A stretch of 19,153 nucleotides of DNA, taken from NCBI GenBank assembly GCA_937952925.1, contig CALFYA010000382.1:1-19153 (forward strand), in the 5' to 3' direction. Both the position numbers and the translations under genes were made by a program. Below the pieces are notes generated by a model, which was given only the letters and a program-made list of their open reading frames with translations, did not search any database and had not been told where the DNA came from. Source of the DNA: an uncultured Moraxellaceae bacterium (lineage in GTDB: Bacteria > Pseudomonadota > Gammaproteobacteria > Pseudomonadales > Moraxellaceae). This document shows, in pieces, positions 5,876-12,945 of the stretch; position 1 is the stretch's first letter, and each line of letters opens with the position of its first letter.

Positions 5876-8707
5876 TTAGCGCGTGAGCAGGGGAGCCAAG
5901 AACTGTCCGGTAAAGGAGCCTTGCACCTGTGCGACCTGCTCAGGTGTGCCTGTTGCAATAATTTGCCCGCCACCTGAACCGCCTTCGGGGCCTAAATCTA
6001 CCACCCAATCGGCGGTTTTGATCACATCGAGATTGTGTTCAATCACCACCACGGTGTTTCCCTTGTCACGCAAGTGATGCAGGATTTCAAGTAACTTGGC
6101 AATGTCATGAAAATGCAGCCCTGTGGTCGGCTCATCGAGGATATACAAGGTTTTACCGGTGTCTCGTTTGGCCAATTCACGCGCAAGCTTGACGCGCTGG
6201 GCTTCGCCGCCAGACAGGGTGGTTGCCGCTTGACCGAGTCGGATATAGCCCAATCCCACCTGTATCAGCGTTTCAAGTTTTCGATAAATGCTGGGAATCA
6301 CTGCAAAAAACGCTGCTGCATCTTCCACCGTCATGGCCAGTACATCAGCAATATTTTTGCCTTTGTAATAAATTTCTAGGGTCTCGCGGTTGTAGCGTTT
6401 GCCATGACAAACATCACAAGGTACATACATATCGGGCAAAAAGTGCATGGCGACTTTGAGCATGCCATCGCCTTCACAGGCCTCGCAGCGTCCACCTTTG
6501 ACGTTGAATGAAAAGCGTCCGGCACTATAACCGCGTGCACGAGATTCGGGGGTTTGCGCAAACAGCTCACGTAGTGGTGTAAACAAACCCGTATAGGTGG
6601 CAGGGTTGCTGCGTGGTGTACGCCCAATCGGACTTTGATCAATATCCACCACTTTATCGAGTTGCTCTAGCCCGCTGATCGCATCAAATTTTTCGGGTGT
6701 GAGGGTGGATGCGCCGTTGAGGCGCGTGGCTGCAAGTGGCATCAAGGTGCGATTGATCAGGGTTGATTTGCCAGAGCCAGAGACTCCCGTAATACAGCTC
6801 AACAGCCCCAAGGGAATGCTGAGCGTGACATTGTTCAGATTGTTGCCTTGTGCGCCACTGAGCACCAATTGACGTTCAGGATCAATCGGGTGGCGCTGCT
6901 TGGGAACGGCAATTCCAAGTGCACCTGAGAGATATTGACCAGTCAGTGAATCAGGATGAGCCGCAAGCTGTTGCGCCGTTCCTGCCGCCACAATCTGCCC
7001 GCCATGGACGCCAGCACCCGGCCCAATATCAATAATATGATCTGCCGCCCGAATCGCATCTTCGTCGTGTTCGACCACCAACACGGTATTGCCCAGATCA
7101 CGCAGGCGAATCAGGGTTTGCAGCAAGCGTGCATTGTCGCGTTGGTGCAAGCCAATCGAAGGTTCATCAAGCACATACATCACGCCCATCAACCCCGCGC
7201 CGATTTGCGACGCCAAACGAATACGCTGGGCTTCACCACCAGACAGAGTATCGGCTGAGCGAGCGAGGGTCAGATAATTGAGTCCCACACTGACCAAAAA
7301 ATGTAGGCGTTCGCGGATTTCCTTAAAGATTTTTTCGGCAATTTCGCCACGCGCACCATCAAGACTCAGGTGTTGATAATATTGCTCAGCATCGCCGATT
7401 GAGCGATGGATGACTTCAGGTAAGGCCACACCAGCCACTTTGACATGACGCGCGATTTCATTCAGCCGCGAACCATGACACACATCACACGGAGCATTCG
7501 ACAGGTATTGCGCCAGTTCATCACGCACAAGGCTGCTTTCGGTTTCCCGATAACGTCGCTCCAAGTAGGGCAAGACGCCTTCAAACACTTGGGTTTTGCT
7601 ATGGCGGCGGCCACGCTCATCGGTATGCACAAATTCGATTTTATCTTTGCCGGAGCCATACAACAGGCGCTGTTGATCGGCTTTGCTCAATTGTTGCCAA
7701 GGCAGGCTGCGATCCATCTGATAATGATCGGCAACCGTGCTGACCCAATGAAAATAATATGGTCGCTGTTTATCCCAGCCTTTAATTGCACCCTGATTGA
7801 TCGACAGTTCAGGGTTTTGCACAATTTTTTCGGGGGCAAAATGACTACGATGACCCAAACCATCACAGGCTGGACACGCGCCATACGGATTATTAAACGA
7901 AAATAAACGCGGCTCTAGCTCGGCCACTGCACGATCACATTGTGGGCAGCTATGGCGCGCAGACAGCAACCGATCAGGCTCGTTACCATCCATAAAGTGC
8001 ACCAGCACCAAATCATCACCGAGCCGTAATGCCGTTTCAAATGATTCGGCAATCCGGTTGCCCAAATCATCCCGAATTTTAAAACGATCCACCATCACCT
8101 CGATGGTATGTTTTTTCTTTTTATCGAGGCTTGGGGCATCGTCGAGGTCGTACAGCTCCCCATCAATCCGTGCGCGGACAAAACCCTGACCACGCAATTG
8201 ATCAAACAAGCCACTATGCTCGCCTTTACGGTCGCGCACCACCGGTGCAAGCAGCATCACGGGTGTGCCTTCAGGAAGTGCGCGTACTTGATCGACCATT
8301 TCGGAGATGGTTTGTGCCACCATTGGCAGATCATGTTCGGGGCAGTAGGGCGTGCCGACCCGTGCATAGAGCAAGCGCAGATAATCGTAGATTTCAGTAA
8401 TGGTGCCGACCGTAGAGCGTGGATTGTGGCTGGTCGATTTTTGTTCGATGGCAATCGCTGGCGAAAGACCTTCAATCGCATCGACATCGGGTTTTTCCAT
8501 TTGTGCCAAAAACTGCCGCGCATAGGCAGACAGTGACTCAACATAACGGCGTTGGCCTTCAGCATACAAAGTATCAAACGCGAGTGATGATTTGCCCGAA
8601 CCTGATAAGCCCGTGATCACCACCAATTGATCACGCGGAATGTCGATGGAAATATTCTTGAGGTTGTGGGTGCGTGCGCCACGGATGCGAATATGGCTTT
8701 GACTCAT
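5876..8707 (-). CDS. uvrA: Excinuclease ABC subunit A
   Basis: UvrA is the damage-sensing ATPase of nucleotide excision repair; with UvrB it scans DNA in the cytoplasm and loads the incision complex. The 943 residues match the usual length of about 940. Two ABC modules are seen. The first has Walker A GLSGSGKS at residues 33-40, a zinc finger (CPQC ... CPAC) in its insertion, and the signature LSGGEAQRIRLA. The second has Walker A GVSGSGKST, the zinc finger CEAC ... CDVC, the signature LSGGEAQRVKLA and Walker B LYILDEPTTGLH. The N-terminal SQSHIRIRGARTHNLKNI aligns with the start of E. coli UvrA, supporting the ATG at 8707 despite a weak ribosome binding site. No CTGT-N8-ACAG LexA box is present upstream, unlike E. 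coli, in line with Moraxellaceae lacking LexA. Confidence 0.97.
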   Translation of the reverse strand: MSQSHIRIRGARTHNLKNISIDIPRDQLVVITGLSGSGKSSLAFDTLYAEGQRRYVESLSAYARQFLAQMEKPDVDAIEGLSPAIAIEQKSTSHNPRSTVGTITEIYDYLRLLYARVGTPYCPEHDLPMVAQTISEMVDQVRALPEGTPVMLLAPVVRDRKGEHSGLFDQLRGQGFVRARIDGELYDLDDAPSLDKKKKHTIEVMVDRFKIRDDLGNRIAESFETALRLGDDLVLVHFMDGNEPDRLLSARHSCPQCDRAVAELEPRLFSFNNPYGACPACDGLGHRSHFAPEKIVQNPELSINQGAIKGWDKQRPYYFHWVSTVADHYQMDRSLPWQQLSKADQQRLLYGSGKDKIEFVHTDERGRRHSKTQVFEGVLPYLERRYRETESSLVRDELAQYLSNAPCDVCHGSRLNEIARHVKVAGVALPEVIHRSIGDAEQYYQHLSLDGARGEIAEKIFKEIRERLHFLVSVGLNYLTLARSADTLSGGEAQRIRLASQIGAGLMGVMYVLDEPSIGLHQRDNARLLQTLIRLRDLGNTVLVVEHDEDAIRAADHIIDIGPGAGVHGGQIVAAGTAQQLAAHPDSLTGQYLSGALGIAVPKQRHPIDPERQLVLSGAQGNNLNNVTLSIPLGLLSCITGVSGSGKSTLINRTLMPLAATRLNGASTLTPEKFDAISGLEQLDKVVDIDQSPIGRTPRSNPATYTGLFTPLRELFAQTPESRARGYSAGRFSFNVKGGRCEACEGDGMLKVAMHFLPDMYVPCDVCHGKRYNRETLEIYYKGKNIADVLAMTVEDAAAFFAVIPSIYRKLETLIQVGLGYIRLGQAATTLSGGEAQRVKLARELAKRDTGKTLYILDEPTTGLHFHDIAKLLEILHHLRDKGNTVVVIEHNLDVIKTADWVVDLGPEGGSGGGQIIATGTPEQVAQVQGSFTGQFLAPLLTR

Positions 8708-8739
8708 AAAAACGGCTCAAGGTAGTCGGGCAACCCATC

Positions 8740-8768
8740 ATTAATGCTGCTAAATCGCAAATGTTCAA
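8740..8768 (-). promoter_or_regulatory. Candidate uvrA promoter
   Basis: On the minus strand TTGAAC (8768-8763) is a 4/6 match to the -35 consensus. After a 17-nt spacer ATTAAT (8745-8740) follows as a 4/6 -10. It lies about 30 nt upstream of the uvrA ATG. Its -35 is part of the inverted repeat TGTTCA-N12-TGAACA (8762-8785). Confidence 0.4.
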
Positions 8769-8779
8769 GTGACGCTCGG

Positions 8780-8808
8780 TGAACAAGCGACATCAGGCGT
8801 CGTATAAT
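8780..8808 (+). promoter_or_regulatory. Candidate promoter of the MFS transporter gene
   Basis: TGAACA (8780-8785) serves as a 4/6 -35, followed by a 17-nt spacer and a perfect TATAAT -10 (8803-8808). The predicted start is near 8815, giving a leader of about 23 nt that includes the GAGG ribosome binding site. The -35 is the right arm of the inverted repeat shared with the uvrA promoter. Confidence 0.65.
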
Positions 8809-8837
8809 GCGCCCCTTCCAATCTGAGGGCAGCCCTG

Positions 8838-10208
8838 ATGATGAATGCCTCCGAACGCCGCGCCACACTTGCACTGGGCAGCATCTTTGCCCTACGGATG
8901 CTCGGACTGTTTATGATTGTGCCGGTTTTCGCCATTTATGGTCAGGGATACAGTGGCGCCACACCTGCACTGATCGGCGTGGCGATTGGCGTGTATGGTT
9001 TGACCCAAGCCTTGTTGCAAATCCCCATGAGTCTGTTAGCGGATCGTTTCCCGCGTAAGCCGCTCATCGTATTGGGCTTGCTGATTTTTGCACTAGGCGG
9101 GCTGATATCCGCACTCTCAACCGATATCTGGGGGGTGATTTTGGGGCGAGCAGTGGCGGGTGGTGGTGCAGTATCTGCGGTGGTGATGGCGTTACTTGCC
9201 GATGTCACACGCGAAGAACAGCGCAGCAAAGCAATGGCGGCGATGGGGATGAGTATTGCGCTATCCTTTATTGTGGCGTTTAGCTTGGGGCCTATTCTGA
9301 CCCAATTTGTCGGTTTAAATGGGTTATTCGCGATCACTTCTGTGAGTGCATTATGTGCGATTGGATTATTGTGGTTGGTGCCTACACCGGTACGTGCATT
9401 AACACAAACGCCCAACTCTTATCGTACACAACTTAAACATGTGCTCAAGTTGGCAGATTTAAATCGGCTACATTTTTCGATTTTCATGTTGCATTTGTTG
9501 ATGACCGCCGCATTTGTACTGATTCCAAGTCAGTTGATTCGGTTTGAACATATTCCAGTTGAGCATCACGGTTGGGTGTATCTGCCGCTGTTATTATTAG
9601 GCTTTGTGTTGGCAATTCCAGCAATTATTGTTGCAGAAGCCAAAAGACGTATGCGCCGTATATTTATTAGCGCCGTGATGCTGATCACGTTATCGCTGTG
9701 GGTGTTGACCACGGTGGAGCATTTTCAGTGGGGACTGTTGGTCGGTATCGGACTCTTTTTTATCGCCTTTAATTTGCTCGAAGCATTATTACCCTCATGG
9801 CTCGCCAAAACAGCACCTGTAGCCGCCAAGGCCACAGCAATGGGTGTAAATGCCTCAAGTCAGTTTTTGGGTGCATTTGTGGGTGGGGTGATTGGCGGCC
9901 AGCTGCTCACGCATTTTTCCGTGACCAGTGCATGGATGATGCTCGCGGTGGCTGCATTATTGTGGGTTGGCGTGGTGTTTGGTTTGAGTTCACCGCCGTA
10001 TTTATCGAGTTTGGCGATTCGCTTGCCGGTTGATGATCAATTGAGCGCACAAGAGTGGGCAGTGCGTCTGCTTGATGTACATGGCATTGAAGATGCAGTG
10101 ATCTTGGCTGAACATCATGTGGCGTATTTGAAGATTGATAAACAGCAATTTGATCAGGACTCACGACAAGAGTTGTCGTCTCTGATTGGTGCACCAGTAG
10201 CCTTTTAA
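8838..10208 (+). CDS. yajR: MFS transporter of the YajR type with C-terminal YAM-like domain
   Basis: This is a 12-helix major facilitator inner-membrane transporter, probably proton-driven; the substrate is unknown. The 456 residues match YajR of E. coli (454). Motif A is visible in the loop after the second helix (LLADRFPRKPLI, with D69, R70, R73 and K74). After the last helix a soluble tail of about 60 residues (from roughly 395) contains LSAQEWAVRLLDVHGIEDAV and a following beta-rich part. That fits the ferredoxin-like YAM domain that distinguishes YajR from ordinary drug exporters. Two ATGs are adjacent, at 8838 and 8841; GAGG lies 9-10 nt before the first. The gene diverges from uvrA and is followed after 52 nt by ssb. 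The family call is good; a drug-efflux role would be speculation. Confidence 0.88.
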   Translation: MMNASERRATLALGSIFALRMLGLFMIVPVFAIYGQGYSGATPALIGVAIGVYGLTQALLQIPMSLLADRFPRKPLIVLGLLIFALGGLISALSTDIWGVILGRAVAGGGAVSAVVMALLADVTREEQRSKAMAAMGMSIALSFIVAFSLGPILTQFVGLNGLFAITSVSALCAIGLLWLVPTPVRALTQTPNSYRTQLKHVLKLADLNRLHFSIFMLHLLMTAAFVLIPSQLIRFEHIPVEHHGWVYLPLLLLGFVLAIPAIIVAEAKRRMRRIFISAVMLITLSLWVLTTVEHFQWGLLVGIGLFFIAFNLLEALLPSWLAKTAPVAAKATAMGVNASSQFLGAFVGGVIGGQLLTHFSVTSAWMMLAVAALLWVGVVFGLSSPPYLSSLAIRLPVDDQLSAQEWAVRLLDVHGIEDAVILAEHHVAYLKIDKQQFDQDSRQELSSLIGAPVAF

Positions 10209-10260
10209 CCCAGACTAGAGTACATTCAACGTGTCTAAATACCCTACTTAGGATGTGGTC

Positions 10261-10764
10261 ATGCGTGGTGTGAATAAAGTGATCTTGGTCGGTGCGCTAG
10301 GCCAAGACCCAGAAACAAAATCATTTAGTAATGGGGGCTCGGTCACCCAGTTTTCGATTGCAACCACCGAGCAGTGGGTTGATAAAAACACGGGTGAGCG
10401 CAAAGAGTTGACCGAGTGGCATCGTATTGTGCTCAATAATCGCTTGGGCGAAGTGGCACAACAATATTTGCGTAAAGGCAGTAAGGTGTATATTGAAGGC
10501 AGTTTACGCACTCGTAAATGGACAGATCAATCCGGTCAAGAGCGATATGTCACCGAAATTCGGGGCGATAATATGCAAATGCTCGATAGTGGTCGTGGCA
10601 ATAATCCATCACAAAATGACTATCCTGCCTATGGTGGCCGCCAAAACGACACCCCATCCAACTATTCAGCACCACAACAAGCACGTCCAGAGCCTGCTCG
10701 CAATAATCCACCCGCGGCTCCAGACTCCTATCATAATGAGCTAGACGACGATTTACCATTTTAA
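10261..10764 (+). CDS. ssb: Single-stranded DNA-binding protein
   Basis: SSB coats single-stranded DNA during replication, repair and recombination and recruits partner proteins through its C-terminal tip. The 167-residue protein starts MRGVNKVILVGALGQDPE, has an OB fold to about residue 110 (TTEQWVDKNTGERKELTEWH, VYIEGSLRTRKW), then a Gln/Asn/Pro-rich flexible linker and the acidic tip DDDLPF. The ATG at 10261 follows AGGA by 7 nt; a GTG at 10255 lies in frame but has no spacing for this site. It is 52 nt downstream of the MFS gene and near uvrA, as in many gammaproteobacteria, where uvrA and ssb are neighbours. Confidence 0.97.
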   Translation: MRGVNKVILVGALGQDPETKSFSNGGSVTQFSIATTEQWVDKNTGERKELTEWHRIVLNNRLGEVAQQYLRKGSKVYIEGSLRTRKWTDQSGQERYVTEIRGDNMQMLDSGRGNNPSQNDYPAYGGRQNDTPSNYSAPQQARPEPARNNPPAAPDSYHNELDDDLPF

Positions 10765-10778
10765 TATAGATTAATCTC

Positions 10779-10808
10779 TTGGCAATCTCGATTATTCTAG
10801 AATATGAT
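10779..10808 (+). promoter_or_regulatory. Candidate promoter of the H-NS family gene
   Basis: TTGGCA (10779-10784) matches the -35 consensus at 5 of 6 positions. After 18 nt TATGAT (10803-10808) matches the -10 at 5 of 6. The predicted start is near 10815, giving a leader of about 58 nt. The -10 is overlapped by the left arm of a 9-bp dyad (10806-10834). Confidence 0.6.
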
Positions 10809-10834
10809 GCGCGAGTTGTCTGTATTCGCGCATC
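10806..10834. promoter_or_regulatory. 9-bp dyad over the H-NS promoter start region
   Basis: GATGCGCGA (10806-10814) and TCGCGCATC (10826-10834) are perfect reverse complements around 11 nt. The dyad covers the end of the -10 and the predicted start site, a natural operator position. In an ssb read-through transcript it would be a hairpin 42 nt past the ssb stop, but no T tract follows, so it is a poor intrinsic terminator. Confidence 0.5.
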
Positions 10835-10854
10835 CTGAGTGTTTCATTCAGGAT
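10832..10854 (+). promoter_or_regulatory. Leader hairpin of the H-NS family gene
   Basis: ATCCTGA (10832-10838) pairs with TCAGGAT (10848-10854) around a 9-nt loop, ending 8 nt before the GGAG ribosome binding site. Its left arm shares three bases with the right arm of the preceding dyad, so in a long transcript the two stems compete at that point. Confidence 0.45.
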
Positions 10855-10872
10855 TGATATGATGGAGTAATC

Positions 10873-11214
10873 ATGAGCACCGATCTGAGCAAAATGTCCG
10901 TGGCTGAATTGAAAAAATTGGCTGATGAAGCAACCAATATGATCAGCAGTCGTCACCTCGACGAAATTCGTGCTGGCTACGAACAAGTCGAAAGCATTGC
11001 CGCAGGTTTGGGTTTGAGCGTGGCTGAATTGATCGAACAAGGTCAAGACTTGGCAGCAAACCGCAAACCCGCCACCCGTAAACCGGTAGAACCACGTTAT
11101 CGCAACCCTGCTGACAGCGATGAAACTTGGACTGGCCGTGGTAAACAACCACGCTGGTTGGCAGCAAAAATTGCTGAAGGTGCAAAACTTGAAGACTTCT
11201 TGATTAACAAATAA
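10873..11214 (+). CDS. hns: H-NS family nucleoid-associated protein
   Basis: H-NS family proteins bind curved AT-rich DNA, bridge it and silence horizontally acquired genes. The 113-residue protein has the expected two parts: a charged helical N-terminal oligomerisation region (MSTDLSKMSVAELKKLADEA and onward to about residue 60), a basic linker (NRKPATRKP), and the C-terminal DNA-binding domain with YRNPADSDETWTGRGKQPRW. This last motif contains the GRGKQP version of the hook that inserts into the DNA minor groove. It follows GGAG at a good distance, has its own promoter and leader hairpin, and ends at a strong intrinsic terminator. Sequence style matches the short H-NS proteins of Acinetobacter and of beta-proteobacteria rather than E. 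coli H-NS. Confidence 0.93.
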   Translation: MSTDLSKMSVAELKKLADEATNMISSRHLDEIRAGYEQVESIAAGLGLSVAELIEQGQDLAANRKPATRKPVEPRYRNPADSDETWTGRGKQPRWLAAKIAEGAKLEDFLINK

Positions 11215-11231
11215 TCAAGCGTGTCAAACTC

Positions 11232-11259
11232 AAAATGCCTGCTTTGTCAGGCATTTTTT
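11232..11259 (+). terminator. Rho-independent terminator after the H-NS family gene
   Basis: AAAATGCCTG (11232-11241) pairs with CAGGCATTTT (11248-11257) around the 6-nt loop CTTTGT, followed by further T residues (T6 run in total). It lies 18 nt after the stop. This is a textbook intrinsic terminator. Confidence 0.9.
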
Positions 11260-11289
11260 GTGGATGAAGCCTGCGTAAAAAAAACACGT

Positions 11290-11317
11290 TTGCTTGTTGG
11301 TAAATTTTGCGCATAAT
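11290..11317 (+). promoter_or_regulatory. Candidate promoter of the gspN-gspC-gspD segment
   Basis: TTGCTT (11290-11295) and CATAAT (11312-11317), 16 nt apart, match the sigma-70 consensus at 4 and 5 positions. They lie between the upstream terminator and gspN, about 45 nt before its start. Confidence 0.5.
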
Positions 11318-11361
11318 CGGGTTCTTCATTTGTTATAGCTCAGATCGTAGTGACCACAAGC

Positions 11362-12105
11362 ATGACAACAACACGGCCGGGGAAGGGCTGGTGGTTTTTT
11401 GCAGCAGTTCTTCTGCTGTTTTTTATCGTCTTGCAGCTGCCAGCAGCATGGGTTCTGGCACGGCTTGCACCCCAAAATCCTTATATCACACATGTCACCG
11501 GTAATATTTGGTCAGGCCAAGCTGACTGGCAATATCAACAAGTGCAAGGTGTGGTGGGTTGGAAAATCCGCCCGTGGGAGTTCTTCTTGTTGCGAGTGGG
11601 CGCTGATGTTGATGTCATGATTGGAGAAAGCCAACTGAGTGGTCATTTGGCCATGGGGAAAACCATGTGGGCTGTTGATCACATGAATGGTCGAGTGGCC
11701 GCCAATACCTTAAGAACCCTATTGCCGTGGCAATGGCCGGACAGCCCGATTCAAGTCCAAGATTTGAGTATGCGTTTTGATCAGCAGCAAGGCTGGTCAG
11801 AGGCAGCAGGTCAGATCAATTGGGGCGGTGGGGTGCTGGGTTATCCGTTTGAAGGACGTGTTGAACGTGCATCTTTGCCACCGTTGGTGGGCAAACTCAA
11901 TCTAGACCGTGAGCGGTTGCATGTGGCGCTGACTGATCAAGCCAAAGCACGGATGGGTGACTTTTATTTGTCTAAAGATCGCATGTTGGATGTACAGCTC
12001 ACTCAGCGCTTGCTACAAAATGTGGCGGGCTATCGTGGTCAGGCTGGATTGGACACAGCTGTGATTACCACGCGCCAACCTTTAGCTAGTTTGGGATCTT
12101 TCTGA
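11362..12105 (+). CDS. gspN: Type II secretion system protein N
   Basis: GspN is an accessory inner-membrane protein of the type II secretion machine with a periplasmic beta-rich body; its exact role is unclear. The 247-residue product has a short cytoplasmic N-terminus, one membrane segment (about residues 9-30: WWFFAAVLLLFFIVLQLPAA), and a periplasmic region with family-like phrases such as HVTGNIWSGQADW near residue 45. Start choice: ATG at 11362; a GTG at 11350 in the same frame would add four residues. Neither has a clear ribosome binding site. Its stop overlaps the gspC start (TGATG), so translation is coupled. In many species gspN closes the operon; here it comes first, before gspC, as I recall for Acinetobacter. 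Confidence 0.88.
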   Translation: MTTTRPGKGWWFFAAVLLLFFIVLQLPAAWVLARLAPQNPYITHVTGNIWSGQADWQYQQVQGVVGWKIRPWEFFLLRVGADVDVMIGESQLSGHLAMGKTMWAVDHMNGRVAANTLRTLLPWQWPDSPIQVQDLSMRFDQQQGWSEAAGQINWGGGVLGYPFEGRVERASLPPLVGKLNLDRERLHVALTDQAKARMGDFYLSKDRMLDVQLTQRLLQNVAGYRGQAGLDTAVITTRQPLASLGSF

Positions 12106-12923
12106 TGGCGGTTTTGCACCATGTACGGAAATTGGATGCGCTCGCTCCATGGATATTGACCCTGACCATCTTCTGGATTTGCTGGCAACTGGCACGGATT
12201 TTTTGGCTGATTGCTGCTCCTGCTCAAGCACCGATTGCACGCGAAATTATGCTTGGGGGCGGACAGCAAGCCAGTATCCCCAATGTGACAGGGTTTATGC
12301 TGTTTAAAGAGCAGCGTCCCGATTTAAGTCCTGCCGCAGTGCCAGTGGTCAGTGTGCCTATGCAGCTTGAAGGGGTATTTGTGGGGCGGCCGATGGCACG
12401 TTCTGCTGCCGTGATTCGCGTCAATAACCTGTCCAAGCATTATCGTGTGGGGCAAAAAATCGAAGAAGCCCAATTGGAATTGGTGGCGGTTGATTGGAAT
12501 AAAGTCACCTTTAAACGTGCTGATGGGCAGCAAGCAACGCTCAAATTTGGTCAACAAGGTCTAGATCAAGCACCCAGTGCGTCAACCATGCTGGCCACGC
12601 CAAGCGCCCAAACCCCTGCACAACAAGTGGATCGCGCCTTAAGCGACGCCATTTCTCAACTTAGTAGCAATCCTGCGGCTTATCTGACCCGTATGGGGGT
12701 GATGGCAACCGGACAGGGCTATGAAATTACCCCCAACGTTCCTGCTGAAATGCGCAGTCAATTGGGACTACGACCAGGTGATCGGATTGTGTCCGTCAAT
12801 GGTCAGACCTTAGGGCAGCCGCAAAATGATGCACAATTGTTAGAACAAGTTCGTCAGCAACGTCGTGCGCAAATCGAAATTCAGCGTGGCGACCAAACCA
12901 TGACCATTCAACAGAGTTTCTAG
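12105..12923 (+). CDS. gspC: Type II secretion system protein C
   Basis: GspC links the inner-membrane platform to the outer-membrane secretin and takes part in substrate selection. The 272-residue protein has a short cytoplasmic start, a membrane helix (about residues 14-37), the periplasmic homology region that binds the N0 domain of GspD (around VPMQLEGVFVGRPMARSAAV, residues 82-101), a Gln/Ala-rich linker, and a C-terminal PDZ domain (about residues 195-270, with GLRPGDRIVSVNGQTLGQ). All parts of a PDZ-type GspC are present, so it is not the coiled-coil variant. It is coupled to gspN by a 1-nt overlap and followed 22 nt later by gspD. Confidence 0.92.
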   Translation: MAVLHHVRKLDALAPWILTLTIFWICWQLARIFWLIAAPAQAPIAREIMLGGGQQASIPNVTGFMLFKEQRPDLSPAAVPVVSVPMQLEGVFVGRPMARSAAVIRVNNLSKHYRVGQKIEEAQLELVAVDWNKVTFKRADGQQATLKFGQQGLDQAPSASTMLATPSAQTPAQQVDRALSDAISQLSSNPAAYLTRMGVMATGQGYEITPNVPAEMRSQLGLRPGDRIVSVNGQTLGQPQNDAQLLEQVRQQRRAQIEIQRGDQTMTIQQSF

Positions 12924-12945
12924 GCGTGAAGCCGGAGAGTTTTTG

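Noticed and set aside
7445..7906. 153-codon plus-strand frame inside uvrA
   Set aside because: It lies wholly opposite conserved UvrA sequence and has no start signal; it is an antisense shadow.
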